Shown here: one piece after another, positions 46,532 to 55,717 of the stretch
Position numbering within the stretch: the first letter of the stretch is position 1
Layout of the letters: every line of letters begins with the position of its first letter
Source: Sphingobium sp. BYY-5
Lineage (GTDB): Bacteria > Pseudomonadota > Alphaproteobacteria > Sphingomonadales > Sphingomonadaceae
Direction: 5' to 3'
Length of the DNA: 64,000 nt
Assembly: GCF_022758885.1 (NCBI RefSeq)
Contig: NZ_JALEBH010000001.1
Coordinates: forward strand, 992,001-1,056,000
Notes under the pieces: model-generated
The model's input: the letters and a program-made list of their open reading frames with translations, nothing else
Databases searched by the model: none
What the model was told of the DNA's origin: nothing
Made by a program: the position numbers and the translations under genes

Positions 46532-47446
46532 ATGGCGCGGCCACCCAGCCGACGCCCCGGCATCAACCGGAAGGCGCAATATAGCCTCTTTGCAAGCTAT
46601 GTAGTGGCGGTTGCCGGAGCGGTAGCCGGCTTACTGCTGGTCGTGGTCGCGGTCTTCGACCCGACCGGCTTTTCTGGCCTGCGGACCGTCACGGCCGAAC
46701 TGATGCGTCCTGTGTCCACAGGGCTGAAGAATATGGTGAGCGGCGTCAACTCGATCGACGAAGTCCTGGCCTCCTATTGGCACGCGGGGTCGCAGAATGT
46801 CGCGCTGCGCCGTCAGGTCGAGGCGGATCGCAATCGCATCATCGAAGCGAAGGCGGTCAGGCAGGAAAATGCGCGCCTGAAAAAGCTGTTGAAACTGGTC
46901 GACGAAGATCAAAGCGACCTGTTGACCGCACGGCTCATCAGTTCCTCCCCCAGCAGCACGCGGCGTTTCGCACGACTCAATGCGGGACATTGGCAAGGTG
47001 TCCGCCCCGGAATGCCGGTCCGCGCCACCGAAGGGCTGATCGGCCGCGTGCACAGCACGACGCCCAACACCGCCGAAGTCTTGTTGCTGACCGATACCGG
47101 CAATATCGTTCCGGTTCGCCGCGCCAATGACAGTGTGCCGGCCATTTCTACCGGTGCGGGCGATGGCTCGCTCGAAATTCGCGCCCTTTCGGCAGGACGC
47201 AACCCGTTCAAGCCCGGCGATCTGCTGGTGACGTCGGGTATCGGCGGCATTTACCAGCCCAATATTCCGGTGGCCGTGGTGGTCCGCGTCGAGGGGGAGA
47301 TCGCCTGGGGCTTTCCGCTGGCTAACCCATCGCGCGTAGACGCGGTGGTGGTCGAGCGCGCTTTCGAGCAGGTGGTGACACGCGGCGATCCGGGCGTGGC
47401 CGCGCAACAGGAGACCGCGCCCGCCAGCAACGCGAGCGTGCCGTGA
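46532..47446 (+). CDS. mreC: Rod shape-determining protein MreC
   Basis: MreC is a bitopic inner-membrane protein whose periplasmic part binds and activates PBP2. The 304-residue product has one membrane helix (about 20-45), a coiled coil (LRRQVEADRNRI...RLKKLLKLV) and the two-barrel domain with TEGLIGRVHSTTPNTAEVLLLTD and LLVTSGIGGIYQPNIPVAVV. The ATG at 46532 has a GGAAGGAAA site and lies 16 bp after the mreB stop. Its stop overlaps the mreD start (GTGA). Confidence 0.94.
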   Translation: MARPPSRRPGINRKAQYSLFASYVVAVAGAVAGLLLVVVAVFDPTGFSGLRTVTAELMRPVSTGLKNMVSGVNSIDEVLASYWHAGSQNVALRRQVEADRNRIIEAKAVRQENARLKKLLKLVDEDQSDLLTARLISSSPSSTRRFARLNAGHWQGVRPGMPVRATEGLIGRVHSTTPNTAEVLLLTDTGNIVPVRRANDSVPAISTGAGDGSLEIRALSAGRNPFKPGDLLVTSGIGGIYQPNIPVAVVVRVEGEIAWGFPLANPSRVDAVVVERAFEQVVTRGDPGVAAQQETAPASNASVP

Positions 47447-47973
47447 TCGACCCGCATCTGCTGCATGTGCCGCGCCTCGGCCGATATCCGGGCCAGTTTC
47501 GCCTGATCGGCACGCCGGTCATCACGGTGATGCTGGGTTCCCTTGCCAGCGCCATACTACCCCTGATTGCCCAGTCGCCGGTCATGCCGCTCTTCGGCCT
47601 GCTGCTGCTGCTGTCCTGGCGGTTGCTGCGGCCGGAACTGTGGCGCGCCTGGATCGCCCTGCCGCTCGGCCTGTTCGACGATCTGGTGAGCGGACAGCCC
47701 ATCGGGTCCGCCATGTTCCTGTGGACCGTCGCGCTGATCGGAATAGACGCCATCGACCATCGCATGGTGTGGCGCAGCTATAAGCAGGACTGGCTAATCG
47801 CTTCTGTCGCCATTATCTTCTGTATATCCGGAGGTGTGTTCTTCGCGCGGATCACGGGCGGAGGCGAAATAAGATTGCTGTTGGTCGCGCCGCAAATGGT
47901 CTGGTCGGTCCTGCTCTTTCCCTTCATGATCCGGCAATGCGCCCGGATCGATCGCTGGCGCGTAATGGCATGA
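47443..47973 (+). CDS. mreD: Rod shape-determining membrane protein MreD
   Basis: A 176-residue hydrophobic protein with about five membrane helices in the position of mreD. GTG start at 47443 overlaps the mreC stop by four bases, and its own stop overlaps the mrdA start (ATGA), so translation is coupled. MreD sequences are poorly conserved; the call depends on context and hydrophobicity, plus the LPLGLFDDLVSGQPIGSAMF segment. Confidence 0.88.
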   Translation: MIDPHLLHVPRLGRYPGQFRLIGTPVITVMLGSLASAILPLIAQSPVMPLFGLLLLLSWRLLRPELWRAWIALPLGLFDDLVSGQPIGSAMFLWTVALIGIDAIDHRMVWRSYKQDWLIASVAIIFCISGGVFFARITGGGEIRLLLVAPQMVWSVLLFPFMIRQCARIDRWRVMA

Positions 47974-50045
47974 AGCTCCTAAAATCCAAGCGCAAGATCG
48001 TTACCGAAGCCACTCAATCCTTTACCTTTTCTCGTCGCGCGATGGTCGTGGGAGGGTTGCAGGGTGCCGTTGGCGCGCTGCTGGTCGGCCGCATGGCCTG
48101 GATCAGCGTGGCGGAAAATGAGAAGTACAGCCTTCTTTCGGAAAGCAACCGCGTCAACCTGACGCTCATCCCCCCGCGGCGCGGCTGGATACTCGACCGG
48201 CACGGCAAGCCGCTGGCCAATAACCGCACCGATTTCCGCGTCGACCTTATCCCGCAGAGGGTGGTCGACGGCGAAGCCACGATCCGGCATCTCGCCCAGT
48301 TGCTGAGCCTGGAACCGGACGATGTGGACCGCATCCGCGAGGAACTGGACAAATCGGCGGGATTCCGCCCCGTCCAGATTGCCGACAAGCTGACCTATGA
48401 CCAATTTGCCGCCATCAGCGTCCGTCTGCCCGACCTCCCCGGCGTGGCGCCCAGTCAGGGCTTTTCGCGCTATTATCCGGCTGGCGCCACGGTAGGACAT
48501 CTGCTCGGCTATGTCGGCGCGGCCACGGCGGAGGATTATAAGGCGCGCAAAGATCCGCTGCTGATTACGCCGGGCTTCAAGGTCGGCAAGGACGGGCTTG
48601 AGAAGGCGTTCGACCGGCACCTGACCGGAAAACCCGGCGCCAAGCGGGTGGAAGTGACGGCGCGCGGCAAGATCGTTCGTGAACTCACCACGCGGCCCGA
48701 TACGCCCGGCAAGTCCATCCAACTGACGATCGACGCCGGGCTGCAGGAATTTGCGGGGCGGCGCCTTGCGACGCAGAGCGGTTCGGTGGTCGTCATCGAT
48801 TGCACCAATGGCGACGTGCTCGCCATGGCCTCCATGCCCAGTTTCGATCCCAACAGCTTTTCCGACGGCATCAGCCATATGGAATGGGACATGCTGTCGA
48901 AGGACGATCATGTCCCCTTGCGCAACAAGACCCTGCAGGGCCTCTATCCGCCCGGATCGACGGTCAAGCCGATGGTGGCGCTGGCCCTGCTGGAGGCCGG
49001 TGTCGGGCCGCAGGAGACGATCAGTTGCGGCGGCGCGATCCGCGTCGGCAATACGCTGTTCCATTGCCACAAGCGCCGCGGCCATGGTCCACTCAACATG
49101 CGCGGCGCGATCGCGCAGAGCTGCGACATCTATTTCTACCAGATGGCGCAGCGCATCGGGATGGACCGGATCGCACAGATGGCGCGACGCGCCGGCATGG
49201 GCCAGCGTTTCGATCTGCCCTTCCCCAGCCAGAGCTTTGGGACGGTCCCCGACCCGGCCTGGAAAGAACGCAAATATAACAAGCCCTGGCAGGTGTACGA
49301 CACGGTGAACGCGACCATCGGTCAGGGCTATATGCTCATCAACCCGCTGCAGATGGCGGTGATGGCGGCGCGCCTGGCGACCGGCAGGCAACTGATGCCG
49401 AACTTCGTGCTAGGCGCTCAGCGCCCTGCGCCCGCGCCCGTGGGGGCCACCGAGGAGCATCTGGCCATCATTCGCGACGCGATGAGCGCCGTGGTCAATG
49501 GCGGCGGCACGGGTGGTGCGGCGCGGATGAACATTCCCGGCGTGCTGATCGCGGGCAAGACCGGCACCGCGCAGGTGCGGCGCATCACCATGGCCGAGCG
49601 CGCCGGTGGCGTGCGCGGCAACAGCTCGCTCGCCTTCAAGCTGCGCGACCATGCCCTGTTTCAGGGTTTTGCCCCATTCGACAATCCGCGCTACGCCGTC
49701 GCCTGCATCATAGAGCATGGCGGGCACATGATCCGGAACGAAGACGCGCCGATGATCGCCAGCGACACCATGTCCTATCTGTTCGATCCCGACAAGGCGA
49801 TGGAGAAGCTGGTCACGCTGGAAAAGGGTTGGGGCGGTACGCCCGCCGAGCGACAAGCGCGGCAGATGGCGGCCTTCCGCCTCACCAAGGCGATCGAGAA
49901 GGGACAGGCACCTCCCCCCGTCGCAGACACTGCCACCAACGCGGCCTCCAACACGACAGCGCCAGCCGCTTCTCCCGCCGCAGCGCCAGACGACGCCGAC
50001 GACATCCCGCCGCCGCCAGGCAGCGACGCCACGGACGCGCCATGA
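47970..50045 (+). CDS. mrdA: Penicillin-binding protein 2 (elongasome transpeptidase)
   Basis: PBP2 cross-links peptidoglycan during elongation. The 691-residue product has one N-terminal membrane segment, the PBP dimerisation/pedestal domain (about 60-230) and the transpeptidase domain with SxxK at Ser330-Lys333 (PPGSTVKP), SxN-type SCD at 384-386 and KTGTAQ further on. The C-terminus is a proline/alanine/aspartate-rich tail (about 640-691). It starts at the ATGA shared with mreD and ends at the ATGA shared with rodA. Confidence 0.95.
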   Translation: MKLLKSKRKIVTEATQSFTFSRRAMVVGGLQGAVGALLVGRMAWISVAENEKYSLLSESNRVNLTLIPPRRGWILDRHGKPLANNRTDFRVDLIPQRVVDGEATIRHLAQLLSLEPDDVDRIREELDKSAGFRPVQIADKLTYDQFAAISVRLPDLPGVAPSQGFSRYYPAGATVGHLLGYVGAATAEDYKARKDPLLITPGFKVGKDGLEKAFDRHLTGKPGAKRVEVTARGKIVRELTTRPDTPGKSIQLTIDAGLQEFAGRRLATQSGSVVVIDCTNGDVLAMASMPSFDPNSFSDGISHMEWDMLSKDDHVPLRNKTLQGLYPPGSTVKPMVALALLEAGVGPQETISCGGAIRVGNTLFHCHKRRGHGPLNMRGAIAQSCDIYFYQMAQRIGMDRIAQMARRAGMGQRFDLPFPSQSFGTVPDPAWKERKYNKPWQVYDTVNATIGQGYMLINPLQMAVMAARLATGRQLMPNFVLGAQRPAPAPVGATEEHLAIIRDAMSAVVNGGGTGGAARMNIPGVLIAGKTGTAQVRRITMAERAGGVRGNSSLAFKLRDHALFQGFAPFDNPRYAVACIIEHGGHMIRNEDAPMIASDTMSYLFDPDKAMEKLVTLEKGWGGTPAERQARQMAAFRLTKAIEKGQAPPPVADTATNAASNTTAPAASPAAAPDDADDIPPPPGSDATDAP

Positions 50046-51154
50046 GCCTCATTCCCCAACCCCTGACCCAATTCCCCTGGCGCGTGCTGCTATTGCTGCT
50101 GGCCATCGCCACCTTCGGGACGCTGGTGCTCTATAGCGCTGCGGGCGGCAGCATCTTTCCCTGGGCCGTCAACCAGGGTGTCCGCTTCTGCATCTTTTCC
50201 GTCATGGCGCTGGTACTTAGCCGTGTGCCGGTGGAATTGTTCGCCCGCTTCGCTTTCCCCGCCTACGGCGCGATACTGCTCGCGCTCGTGCTGGTGGAAC
50301 TGATCGGCGGCGTGGCCGGCGGCAGCCAGCGCTGGATCAATCTGGGCTTCATGCAGTTGCAACCGTCCGAGTTCATGAAGCCCATCATCGTCCTGGCCGT
50401 CGCCCGCTTCTACGCCATGCTGCCGGTGGGCGAAATCCGCCGCTGGAACGCGATATGGCCGGCGCTCGTCCTCATCGGCTTCCCCTGGGCGCTGGTCCTC
50501 ATCCAACCGGACCTGGGGACCGCCACTATGATCCTGGCCGGCGGCATCACCGTGATGTTCCTGGCCGGCCTGCCACTGCGGCTGTTCGTTGGTTCCGGCC
50601 TGGCCCTGGCCGCCGTCGTCCCCATCGCCTTCAGCTTCCTCCATGATTACCAGAAGAACCGCGTCCTCATCTTCATGGACCCGGAAAGCGATCCGCTGGG
50701 CGCGGGCTATCATATCAGCCAGTCCAAGATCGCGATCGGTTCGGGCGGCATGTGGGGCAAGGGTTTCCTGCAAGGCACACAGAGCCATCTCGACTATCTG
50801 CCCGAAGGCCACACCGATTTTGTCTTCGCAACCATGGCGGAGGAATGGGGGCTGCTGGGCGGCGTGCTGCTGATCGGCGGGTTCATGCTGCTGTTCCGTT
50901 GGGGTATTCGCGTTTCGATGCGCACGCAGGACAAGTTCGCACGGCTGGTCGCTGCGGGCCTGACCACCACCATATTCTTTTATGTCGCGATCAACCTGAT
51001 GATGGTGATGGGCCTGGCGCCGGTGGTGGGCATTCCCCTGCCCTTCATGTCCTACGGCGGATCGTCGATGCTGACGGTCATGCTGTGCGTGGGGATCATC
51101 ATGGCGATCGACCGATCGACCAGACGTCGCGCAAACCCGGGGAACTGGGCCTGA
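50042..51154 (+). CDS. rodA: RodA, SEDS peptidoglycan glycosyltransferase
   Basis: RodA polymerises glycan strands from lipid II with PBP2. The 370-residue protein has about ten membrane helices and the SEDS signatures GGSQRWINLGFMQLQPSEFMK, LVLIQPDLGTA, GYHISQSKIAIGSGG, LPEGHTDFVFATMAEEWG and LPFMSYGGSS. Its ATG overlaps the mrdA stop. It is the last gene of the operon; a weak ATCGTTT/AAACGAT inverted repeat follows at about 51160-51190. Confidence 0.95.
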   Translation: MSLIPQPLTQFPWRVLLLLLAIATFGTLVLYSAAGGSIFPWAVNQGVRFCIFSVMALVLSRVPVELFARFAFPAYGAILLALVLVELIGGVAGGSQRWINLGFMQLQPSEFMKPIIVLAVARFYAMLPVGEIRRWNAIWPALVLIGFPWALVLIQPDLGTATMILAGGITVMFLAGLPLRLFVGSGLALAAVVPIAFSFLHDYQKNRVLIFMDPESDPLGAGYHISQSKIAIGSGGMWGKGFLQGTQSHLDYLPEGHTDFVFATMAEEWGLLGGVLLIGGFMLLFRWGIRVSMRTQDKFARLVAAGLTTTIFFYVAINLMMVMGLAPVVGIPLPFMSYGGSSMLTVMLCVGIIMAIDRSTRRRANPGNWA

Positions 51155-51274
51155 GCCGCTATCGTTTGAAAAATTTCCATCATAAACGATTTACTATTTG
51201 CAGAATCGCAAGCGACTGCTAACAGCCCGCCCACGCCGGAGCGATACCCGCAGGGGTTCAGCCAACGCCAGCGT

Positions 51275-51350
<76 letters not shown>

Positions 51351-51401
51351 TTTTTTCCAACAAAATCAAGTGAATATGTGGAACGCAAATCGCTCTGAAA
51401 A

Positions 51402-51437
51402 CTGCTTACGGTTTTCCCATAAGCAAATCGTAAGCAG
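51402..51437. repeat. 9-bp inverted repeat downstream of tRNA-Lys
   Basis: CTGCTTACG at 51402-51410 pairs with CGTAAGCAG at 51429-51437 across 18 bp; further GTAAGC words follow. It lies in the gene-free 51351-51504 stretch between tRNA-Lys and the truncated gene and may be part of a former integration site. Confidence 0.6.
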
Positions 51438-51470
51438 CGGCCGGGGAGCGTAAGCGCCCATCATAGCAGC

Positions 51471-51495
51471 GCCCCACACCGGCTAGGTGTGGGGC
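51471..51495. terminator. 10-bp hairpin after the truncated gene
   Basis: GCCCCACACC pairs perfectly with GGTGTGGGGC around GGCTA, 9 bp past the stop of the minus-strand truncated gene. There is no clear T-tract, so only terminator-like. Confidence 0.55.
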
Positions 51496-51504
51496 CTGAT
51501 AGCG

Positions 51505-51827
51505 TTAGGCACCCCCCGACCGCAGCCCTCCCGTCCGTCCGGGAAACTGCGCCTTGCTGTTCTGTCGCCACCAAAACTCCACCTTCACCGGGACGCTCCA
51601 TTTCTTGGCAAGCCGGTCGACTTCCTTCCATGCGTCCGCAGCAGATTGCCCCTGCAAAGAGATTCCGAGCTTGTGGTGATAGCGGAACCCTTCGCCAGTG
51701 TGGCTTCCTACCTTCGCGGGGATATGCAGTTCGCGAACAAGCTGCTCGCCCTCAACTCCCGCTGCTTTCAGGTGCGAGATCATCGCAATCAGTATGGACG
51801 ACCACCGAGGGCTTTGGATCGCTTTGC
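51505..51827 (-). pseudogene. Truncated hypothetical gene (5' end lost at the IS21 edge)
   Basis: The frame is open from the IS edge to a stop at 51505 and encodes about 107 residues including HLKAAGVEGEQLVREL and EVDRLAKKWSVPVKVEFWW. I do not recognise the family. The apparent start at 51864 lies inside the IS terminal repeat, so the first dozen codons of any product are IS-derived and the true N-terminus is missing. The DNA on the far side of the IS (after 55648) has stops in all relevant frames and does not restore it. Confidence 0.6.
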
Positions 51828-51857
51828 TGTTGATTTCCACTGAGAAGTGACCCGGGT
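51828..51857. repeat. IS21 left terminal inverted repeat
   Basis: Thirty bases identical to the reverse complement of 55619-55648. A second, variant subrepeat (CGAGAAGTGACCCG) follows within 25 bp. Confidence 0.92.
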
Positions 51858-51886
51858 TTTCCATCGAGAAGTGACCCGTCTGCGGA

Positions 51887-52693
51887 TTATGTTTCGGGTG
51901 TCATGGGCGGGTCAACCCGTGGTTTTCTCCTTTCGGTTCTGATCTGCTTGGCAGAGCTGTTTTTGAAGCGGAAGCTATCGTTGCCGGTCTCCAGGATGTG
52001 GCAATGATGGGTAAGCCGATCGAGAAGCGCCGTGGTCATTTTGGCGTCGCCGAACACGGTGGCCCATTCGCTGAAGCTGAGGTTTGTGGTGATGATGACG
52101 CTGGTGCGCTCGTAGAGTTTGCTCAGCAGATGGAAGAGCAGCGCGCCCCCTGAAGCACTGAACGGCAGATATCCAAGCTCATCCAGGATAACGAGATCAG
52201 AGTGCAGGAGGCGATTGGCGATCTGACCGGCCTTGCCCTGTGCTTTTTCCTGCTCGAGCGCATTGACCAGTTCGACCGTCGAGAAGAAGCGGACGCGCTT
52301 TCGATGATGTTCGATGGCCTGGATGCCCAGCGCCGTTGCCACATGGCTCTTGCCGGTGCCAGGACCGCCGACCAGCACGATATTGTCGGCGATGTCGATG
52401 AAGTCGCAGCGATGCAACTGACGCACCAGAGCTTCATTGACCTCGCTACTGGTAAAGTCGAAGCCGGCCAGATCGCGATAGACAGGGAAGCGCGCGATCT
52501 TAAGCTGATAGGCCACAGATCGAACCTCCCGTTCTGCTGTCTCGGCTTTGAGCAACTGGGAGAGGATCGGAATGGCGGCTTCGAAGGCTGGAGATCCCTG
52601 TTCCATGAGATCGGTGACGGCCTGCGCCATGCCATGCATCTTGAGGCTGCGGAGCATGACGACGATGGCGCCGCTGGCAGGGTCATGACGCAT
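51887..52693 (-). CDS. istB: IS21 helper ATPase IstB
   Basis: IstB is the AAA+ ATPase that assists IstA in target selection. The 268-residue product has Walker [10 protein letters not shown] (109-117), Walker [14 protein letters not shown], and the sensor region [13 protein letters not shown]. The ATG at 52693 overlaps the end of istA by 11 bp, as is usual in IS21; upstream ATGs in the same frame lie inside istA and are less likely. It appears intact. Confidence 0.94.
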   Translation of the reverse strand: MRHDPASGAIVVMLRSLKMHGMAQAVTDLMEQGSPAFEAAIPILSQLLKAETAEREVRSVAYQLKIARFPVYRDLAGFDFTSSEVNEALVRQLHRCDFIDIADNIVLVGGPGTGKSHVATALGIQAIEHHRKRVRFFSTVELVNALEQEKAQGKAGQIANRLLHSDLVILDELGYLPFSASGGALLFHLLSKLYERTSVIITTNLSFSEWATVFGDAKMTTALLDRLTHHCHILETGNDSFRFKNSSAKQIRTERRKPRVDPPMTPET

Positions 52694-53443
52694 GACGCTT
52701 CTCCTTGCGCAGATCATCATAGCGTTCGACATTGGCCATCGGCTCGCTGACCAGCTTGAGCGCCTGGGGCGCCGTCACCGGCGGCGTGGAGATCGGTTTT
52801 CCGTCGACCAGCCTGTAGAGCAGATTGAGGATATGGGTCTTGGTCGGAACGCCAGCCTCCAGCGCCATGGTGACCGCCGTCAACACCAGTTGCTCATTAT
52901 GATGAAGAACCAGCGCCAGTATTTCGACCATTTCCCTGTCGCCGCCAGGATTGCGCAACAGATGTCGCTGCAGACGCTGGAACGCATCGGGTAGCTCAAG
53001 GAAGGGCGCACCGTTGCGCAGGGCGCCGGGCTTGCGCTGCACGACCGCCAGATAATGGCGCCAGTCATAAACCGTATGACCTGGACCGTCGTGAGAGCGG
53101 TTGATGATGCGCTGATGCGTGCAGATTGGCTGTCCCTCGGCGACGACCTGGAAGCGATCAGGATAGACGCGCAGGCTGACAGTGCGATTGGCGAAAGAGG
53201 CCGGTACGCTGTAGCGATTGCGCTCAAAGTGGATGAGGCAGGTCGGCGATACCCGTTTGCGATATTCCACAAAACCATCGAAGGGCCTGCCCGCAACCAT
53301 CAGACACTCAGATTCATCGGCCCAGGCATTGGCAACCGATCCGGGTTCGATCCCGTGAGGGATGTCCTCCCATAACGCCTTGCAGCGCTCCTCCAGCCAC
53401 AGGTTCAGCGCATCAAGGCTCTCGGCCTGCGGCGTTGGTTGCC

Positions 53444-53451
53444 ACAGACGG
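53444..53451. repeat. Target-site duplication, left copy (ACAGACGG)
   Basis: The octamer ACAGACGG borders the IS256-family element on the left and recurs at 54774-54781 on the right, proof of simple insertion into istA. Confidence 0.95.
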
Positions 53452-54773
53452 GGGACTGTCAGGAATTCCGTGTGTGGGCGGGCATAATGGGTAAGAAGGA
53501 GACCCTGTATGCCTCGACGCAAGGAGCCGGCGATCCCGGCTGATTTACTCGATCAACTCTTGGCCGGCAGCGATGCCGCCAGTGCGCTCCAGCAGGGCGG
53601 CCTGCTGGATTCATTGAAGAAGGCGCTGGCCGAACGGGCGCTCAACGCCGAGATGGATTACCACCTTGGCGATGCCCCGCAGGTCGGGAACAGCCGCAAT
53701 GGCTATGGCCGCAAGACGGTGGTGACGGACACCGGCAAGATCGAGATCGAGGTGCCGCGCGATCGTCATGCCAGCTTTGATCCGCAACTGATCGCCAAGT
53801 ACCAGCGCCGGTTTCCGGGCTTCGACGACAAGATCGTCTCGATGTATGCGCGCGGCATGAGCACACGGGAGATCGTCGGGCACTTGCGCGATCTGTACGG
53901 TATCGACGTCTCGCCGGACCTGATCTCGACGGTGACCGACGCCGTGCTCGAAGAGGTCGCCGCCTGGCAGGCCCGACCGCTCGATCCGGCCTATCCGCTG
54001 GTTTTCTTCGACGCGATCCGGGTCAAGATCCGTGACGAAGGTCTGGTCCGCAACAAGGCTATCCACATCGCGCTGGGCGTGCGTGCCGATGGCGGCAAGG
54101 TCGTCCTGGGCCTGTGGATCGAGCAGAACGAGGGCGCCAAATTCTGGCTGCGGGTGATGAACGAGCTGAGGAACCGCGGTGTTGAGGACATCATGCTGGC
54201 CGTCGTAGACGGCCTGAAGGGCTTTCCAGAGGCCATCACCGCCGTGTTCCCCGAGGCGATCGTCCAAACCTGCATCGTCCACCTGCTGCGCAACTCGATG
54301 GACTTCGTGTCGTGGAAGGATCGCAAGGCGCTCGCTGGTGCACTGAAGACCGTCTACCGCGCCACCGATGCCATCGCTGCCGAGGAGGCCCTGACAGCCT
54401 TCGAGGCCGGCGAATGGGGTCGGCGCTATCCTGCGATCGGCCAGAGCTGGCGCCGTGCATGGGCCGAGGTTATCCCGTTCTTTGCCTTCCCCGACGAGGT
54501 CCGCCGCATCGTTTATACGACAAACGCCATCGAGGCGTTGAATGCCCAGCTTCGACGGGCGGTCAGGGCCAGGGGGCACTTTCCCAGCGACGATTCAGCG
54601 ACCAAGCTGCTCTATCTGATCTTGAACCGATCCGAGAAAGAGTGGAAAATGCCGCCACGTGAGTGGTCCATGGCCAAGGCCCAGTTCGCCGTGCTGTTCG
54701 GAGAACGCTTCATCAAGGCCATGGCAGCGTAATGTTCAACCGCCCGCCCACACACGGAATTCCTGACAGTCCC
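53452..54773 (+). mobile_element. Complete IS256-family (Mutator-type) insertion sequence
   Basis: A 1322-bp element with perfect 32-bp terminal inverted repeats (53452-53483 and 54742-54773) starting GGGACTGTCAGG, an intact transposase gene, and an 8-bp target duplication (ACAGACGG). Perfect ends and duplication point to recent insertion. It lies in the opposite orientation to the IS21 genes. Confidence 0.95.
53509..54732 (+). CDS. IS256-family transposase
   Basis: A 407-residue Mutator-superfamily transposase. The DDE residues fall at Asp168 (LVFFDAIRVKI), Asp234 (LAVVDGLKGF) and Glu342 (TTNAIEALN), spacing typical of IS256, and the CxxH motif at Cys255/His258 (TCIVHLLRNS) is present. The N-terminus (KKALAERALNAEMDYHL, RNGYGRKTV) is the family DNA-binding region. 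A GTAAGAAGGAGA ribosome site precedes the ATG. The gene fills nearly the whole element and looks functional. Confidence 0.96.
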   Translation: MPRRKEPAIPADLLDQLLAGSDAASALQQGGLLDSLKKALAERALNAEMDYHLGDAPQVGNSRNGYGRKTVVTDTGKIEIEVPRDRHASFDPQLIAKYQRRFPGFDDKIVSMYARGMSTREIVGHLRDLYGIDVSPDLISTVTDAVLEEVAAWQARPLDPAYPLVFFDAIRVKIRDEGLVRNKAIHIALGVRADGGKVVLGLWIEQNEGAKFWLRVMNELRNRGVEDIMLAVVDGLKGFPEAITAVFPEAIVQTCIVHLLRNSMDFVSWKDRKALAGALKTVYRATDAIAAEEALTAFEAGEWGRRYPAIGQSWRRAWAEVIPFFAFPDEVRRIVYTTNAIEALNAQLRRAVRARGHFPSDDSATKLLYLILNRSEKEWKMPPREWSMAKAQFAVLFGERFIKAMAA

Positions 54774-54781
54774 ACAGACGG
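54774..54781. repeat. Target-site duplication, right copy (ACAGACGG)
   Basis: Second copy of the octamer at 53444-53451, immediately after the right terminal repeat of the IS256-family element. Confidence 0.95.
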
Positions 54782-55618
54782 TGCCGCGCATCCTGGACAT
54801 TCTTCTCGACCTGCCCCTTTTCCCATCCCGCAGCCGGGTTACAGAACTCAGCTTCGAACAGATAGTGGCTGACCATCGTCAGGAAGCGTGCGTTGACGGT
54901 GCGTTTCTTGCCACGCCCGACCTTGTCGACGGCAGTGCGCATATTGTCATAGATACCCCGGCGCGGCACGCCGCCCAGCACGCGGAAGGCGTGATTATGG
55001 GCGTCGAACAGCATCTCATGGGTTTGCAGAAGGTAGGCACGCACGATGAATGCCCGGCTGTAACTGAGCTTGAAATGCGCGACCTGCAGCTTGGTCCGAA
55101 CCCCGGCGATGATTGCCCAGTCCTCGCTCCAATCAAACTGAAAAGCTTCCCCCGGCGCGAACGATAGGGGCACGAATGTCCCACGCCCGCCAATCTGTTG
55201 CTGGCGCCGATAATCTTCGCGCCAGTCCCGAGCAAAAGCGGCAACCCGGTTGTAGGATCCTTCATAGCCCAGGCTCACCAGATCGGCGTGAAACTGCTTG
55301 ATCGTGCGCTTCTGCTTGCGCGATCGGCCCATCTCGCGCCGCAGCCAGGCCGCCAGATGCTCAGCAAATGGGTCCAGTTTGCTTGGTCGATCGGGCACCT
55401 TGAACCGCGGATCGATCGTCTCGGACCGCAAATATTTGCGGATCGTGTTGCGTGATAGTCCGGTGCGCCGCGCTATCTCCCGGATCGGTAGATGATCGCG
55501 AAAATGCCAGCGCCGGATAACGCTTAATAACGCCATGTCCAACACTCCATATACCCTCGCTTGTCAAAGCCAGGGACGAGTTCAACATGGGTCAATTCTC
55601 AGTGGAAATTTACGCCCT

Positions 55619-55648
55619 ACCCGGGTCACTTCTCAGTGGAAATCAACA
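55619..55648. repeat. IS21 right terminal inverted repeat
   Basis: Reverse complement of 51828-51857 over 30 bp. A second copy of the subrepeat (with TGAGAATTGACCC on the minus strand) lies just inside, at about 55588-55608. Confidence 0.92.
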
Positions 55649-55717
55649 ATGATTGCCTACATAAGCCAGGCTAATAAATTCAGGGGAGGTCTCTCCCGGC
55701 TTGTAATGTGAGGCACC

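Larger units (their letters stand above)
52683..55536 (-). pseudogene. istA: IS21 transposase istA, split by an IS256-family insertion
   Basis: The 5' part (55536 to 54774) encodes the HTH and the first half of the integrase core: SVIRRWHFRDHLPIREIARRTGLSRNTI, then FDWSEDWAII with the first catalytic Asp. The 3' part (53443 to 52683) encodes the rest with PTCLIHFERNRYSVPASFA. Removing the inner IS and one copy of its target duplication restores an uninterrupted frame (..RHRLW-QPTPQ..) of about 507 codons, the usual IstA length. The broken gene cannot make a normal IstA, so this IS21 copy should not move by itself. Confidence 0.93.
51828..55648 (-). mobile_element. IS21-family insertion sequence (interrupted by an IS256-family element)
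   Basis: The ends are perfect 30-bp inverted repeats (51828-51857 and 55619-55648) starting TGTTGATTTCC. Each end also has a second, imperfect copy of the AGAAGTGACCC subrepeat, the multiple terminal repeats typical of IS21. istA and istB lie on the minus strand between them. Flanking bases (TTTGC left, ATGAT right) show no target duplication, so one flank has probably been rearranged. Without the inner IS (1322 bp plus 8 bp duplication) the element would be about 2.49 kb, normal for IS21. Confidence 0.92.

Noticed and set aside
51487..51843. Plus-strand frames opposite the truncated gene
   Set aside because: No homology-like pattern and no ribosome site; the minus-strand frame has better codon use.
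51828..55648. Target-site duplication for the IS21 element
   Set aside because: The bases beside the two ends (TTTGC and ATGAT) do not match at any length from 4 to 8.
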